Assembly: GCA_002344975.1 (NCBI GenBank)
Contig: DDUV01000058.1
Coordinates: 76,278 to 98,263 of the forward strand
DNA length: 21,986 nucleotides
Reading direction: 5' to 3'
Origin: Saprospiraceae bacterium UBA2329
Lineage (GTDB): Bacteria; Bacteroidota; Bacteroidia; Chitinophagales; Saprospiraceae
Both the position numbers and the translations under genes were made by a program. Below the pieces are notes generated by a model, which saw nothing but the letters and a program-made list of their open reading frames with translations, was not told the DNA's origin and ran no database searches. This document shows, one piece after another, positions 21,938 to 21,986 of this stretch (position 1 is the stretch's first letter; each line of letters opens with the position of its first letter).

Positions 21938-21986
21938 TTTGGATTTCGGATTTCGGATTTCGGATTCCCGATTTCGGATTCCCGAT
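21938..21986. repeat. TTCGGAT heptanucleotide tandem array (right edge)
   Basis: Seven 7-base units run to the end of the window: TTTGGAT, TTCGGAT three times, TCCCGAT, TTCGGAT, TCCCGAT. The unit and orientation match the left-edge array. It starts four bases upstream of the helicase start codon, so the helicase promoter must lie in or beyond it. Confidence 0.9.

Overview
The window looks like chromosomal DNA from a Bacteroidota bacterium, most likely of the Saprospiria/Chitinophagia type. The signs are a Kelch protein with a type IX secretion C-terminal sorting domain, a DUF1573 lipoprotein, a BNR/Asp-box giant secreted protein, several perfect TAnnTTTG minus-7 promoter elements placed correctly in front of genes, and the absence of obvious Shine-Dalgarno sequences. 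The species is not identifiable from the sequence alone. No rRNA, tRNA, CRISPR array, transposase or phage gene was seen.

Left part (1-5384): a sulfur/redox neighbourhood. On the minus strand lie a Tat-exported molybdopterin oxidoreductase of the polysulfide/thiosulfate reductase type (593-2845) and its four-cluster ferredoxin subunit (63-596), joined by an ATGA overlap. Upstream of them is a DUF1573 lipoprotein with its own terminator. Divergently on the plus strand lie a thioredoxin and a two-gene YeeE/YedE sulfur-compound transporter. The divergent intergenic region (3542-3866) is dense with signals: a GTTAAC inverted repeat, a structured RNA candidate, and a perfect CRP/FNR-family palindrome placed about 42 bases before the predicted thioredoxin transcription start.

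Middle part (5400-9245): surface genes of visibly lower G+C. These are a family 2 glycosyltransferase (minus), a Wzx/MATE-like polysaccharide flippase (plus) and a secreted Kelch protein with a T9SS sorting tail (plus). Next come a translationally coupled DJ-1/PfpI protein and SAM methyltransferase (9252-10429, minus), a nested inverted-repeat element that looks like a MITE (10448-10571), and the ABC-F translation factor EttA (10758-12434).

Right part (12435-21986): a small secreted orphan protein, an orphan TakP-like TRAP solute-binding protein, a 1045-residue BNR-repeat secreted protein, a LolA-like periplasmic protein with a strong terminator, and a 1065-residue UvrD/AddA-like helicase whose C-terminal nuclease domain appears to have lost its catalytic residues.

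The most unusual feature is not a gene. At least seven intergenic gaps contain short degenerate tandem arrays with different sequences but the same 7-base period (TTCGGAT, GCGGTAG/GCAGTCG, CTCGCAG, CTATGAG, CCGCGAG, AGCTTNA, TNTGCYC, AAACCCG). The same TTCGGAT array occurs at both ends of the window. This suggests one process that generates or maintains heptanucleotide arrays between genes in this genome.
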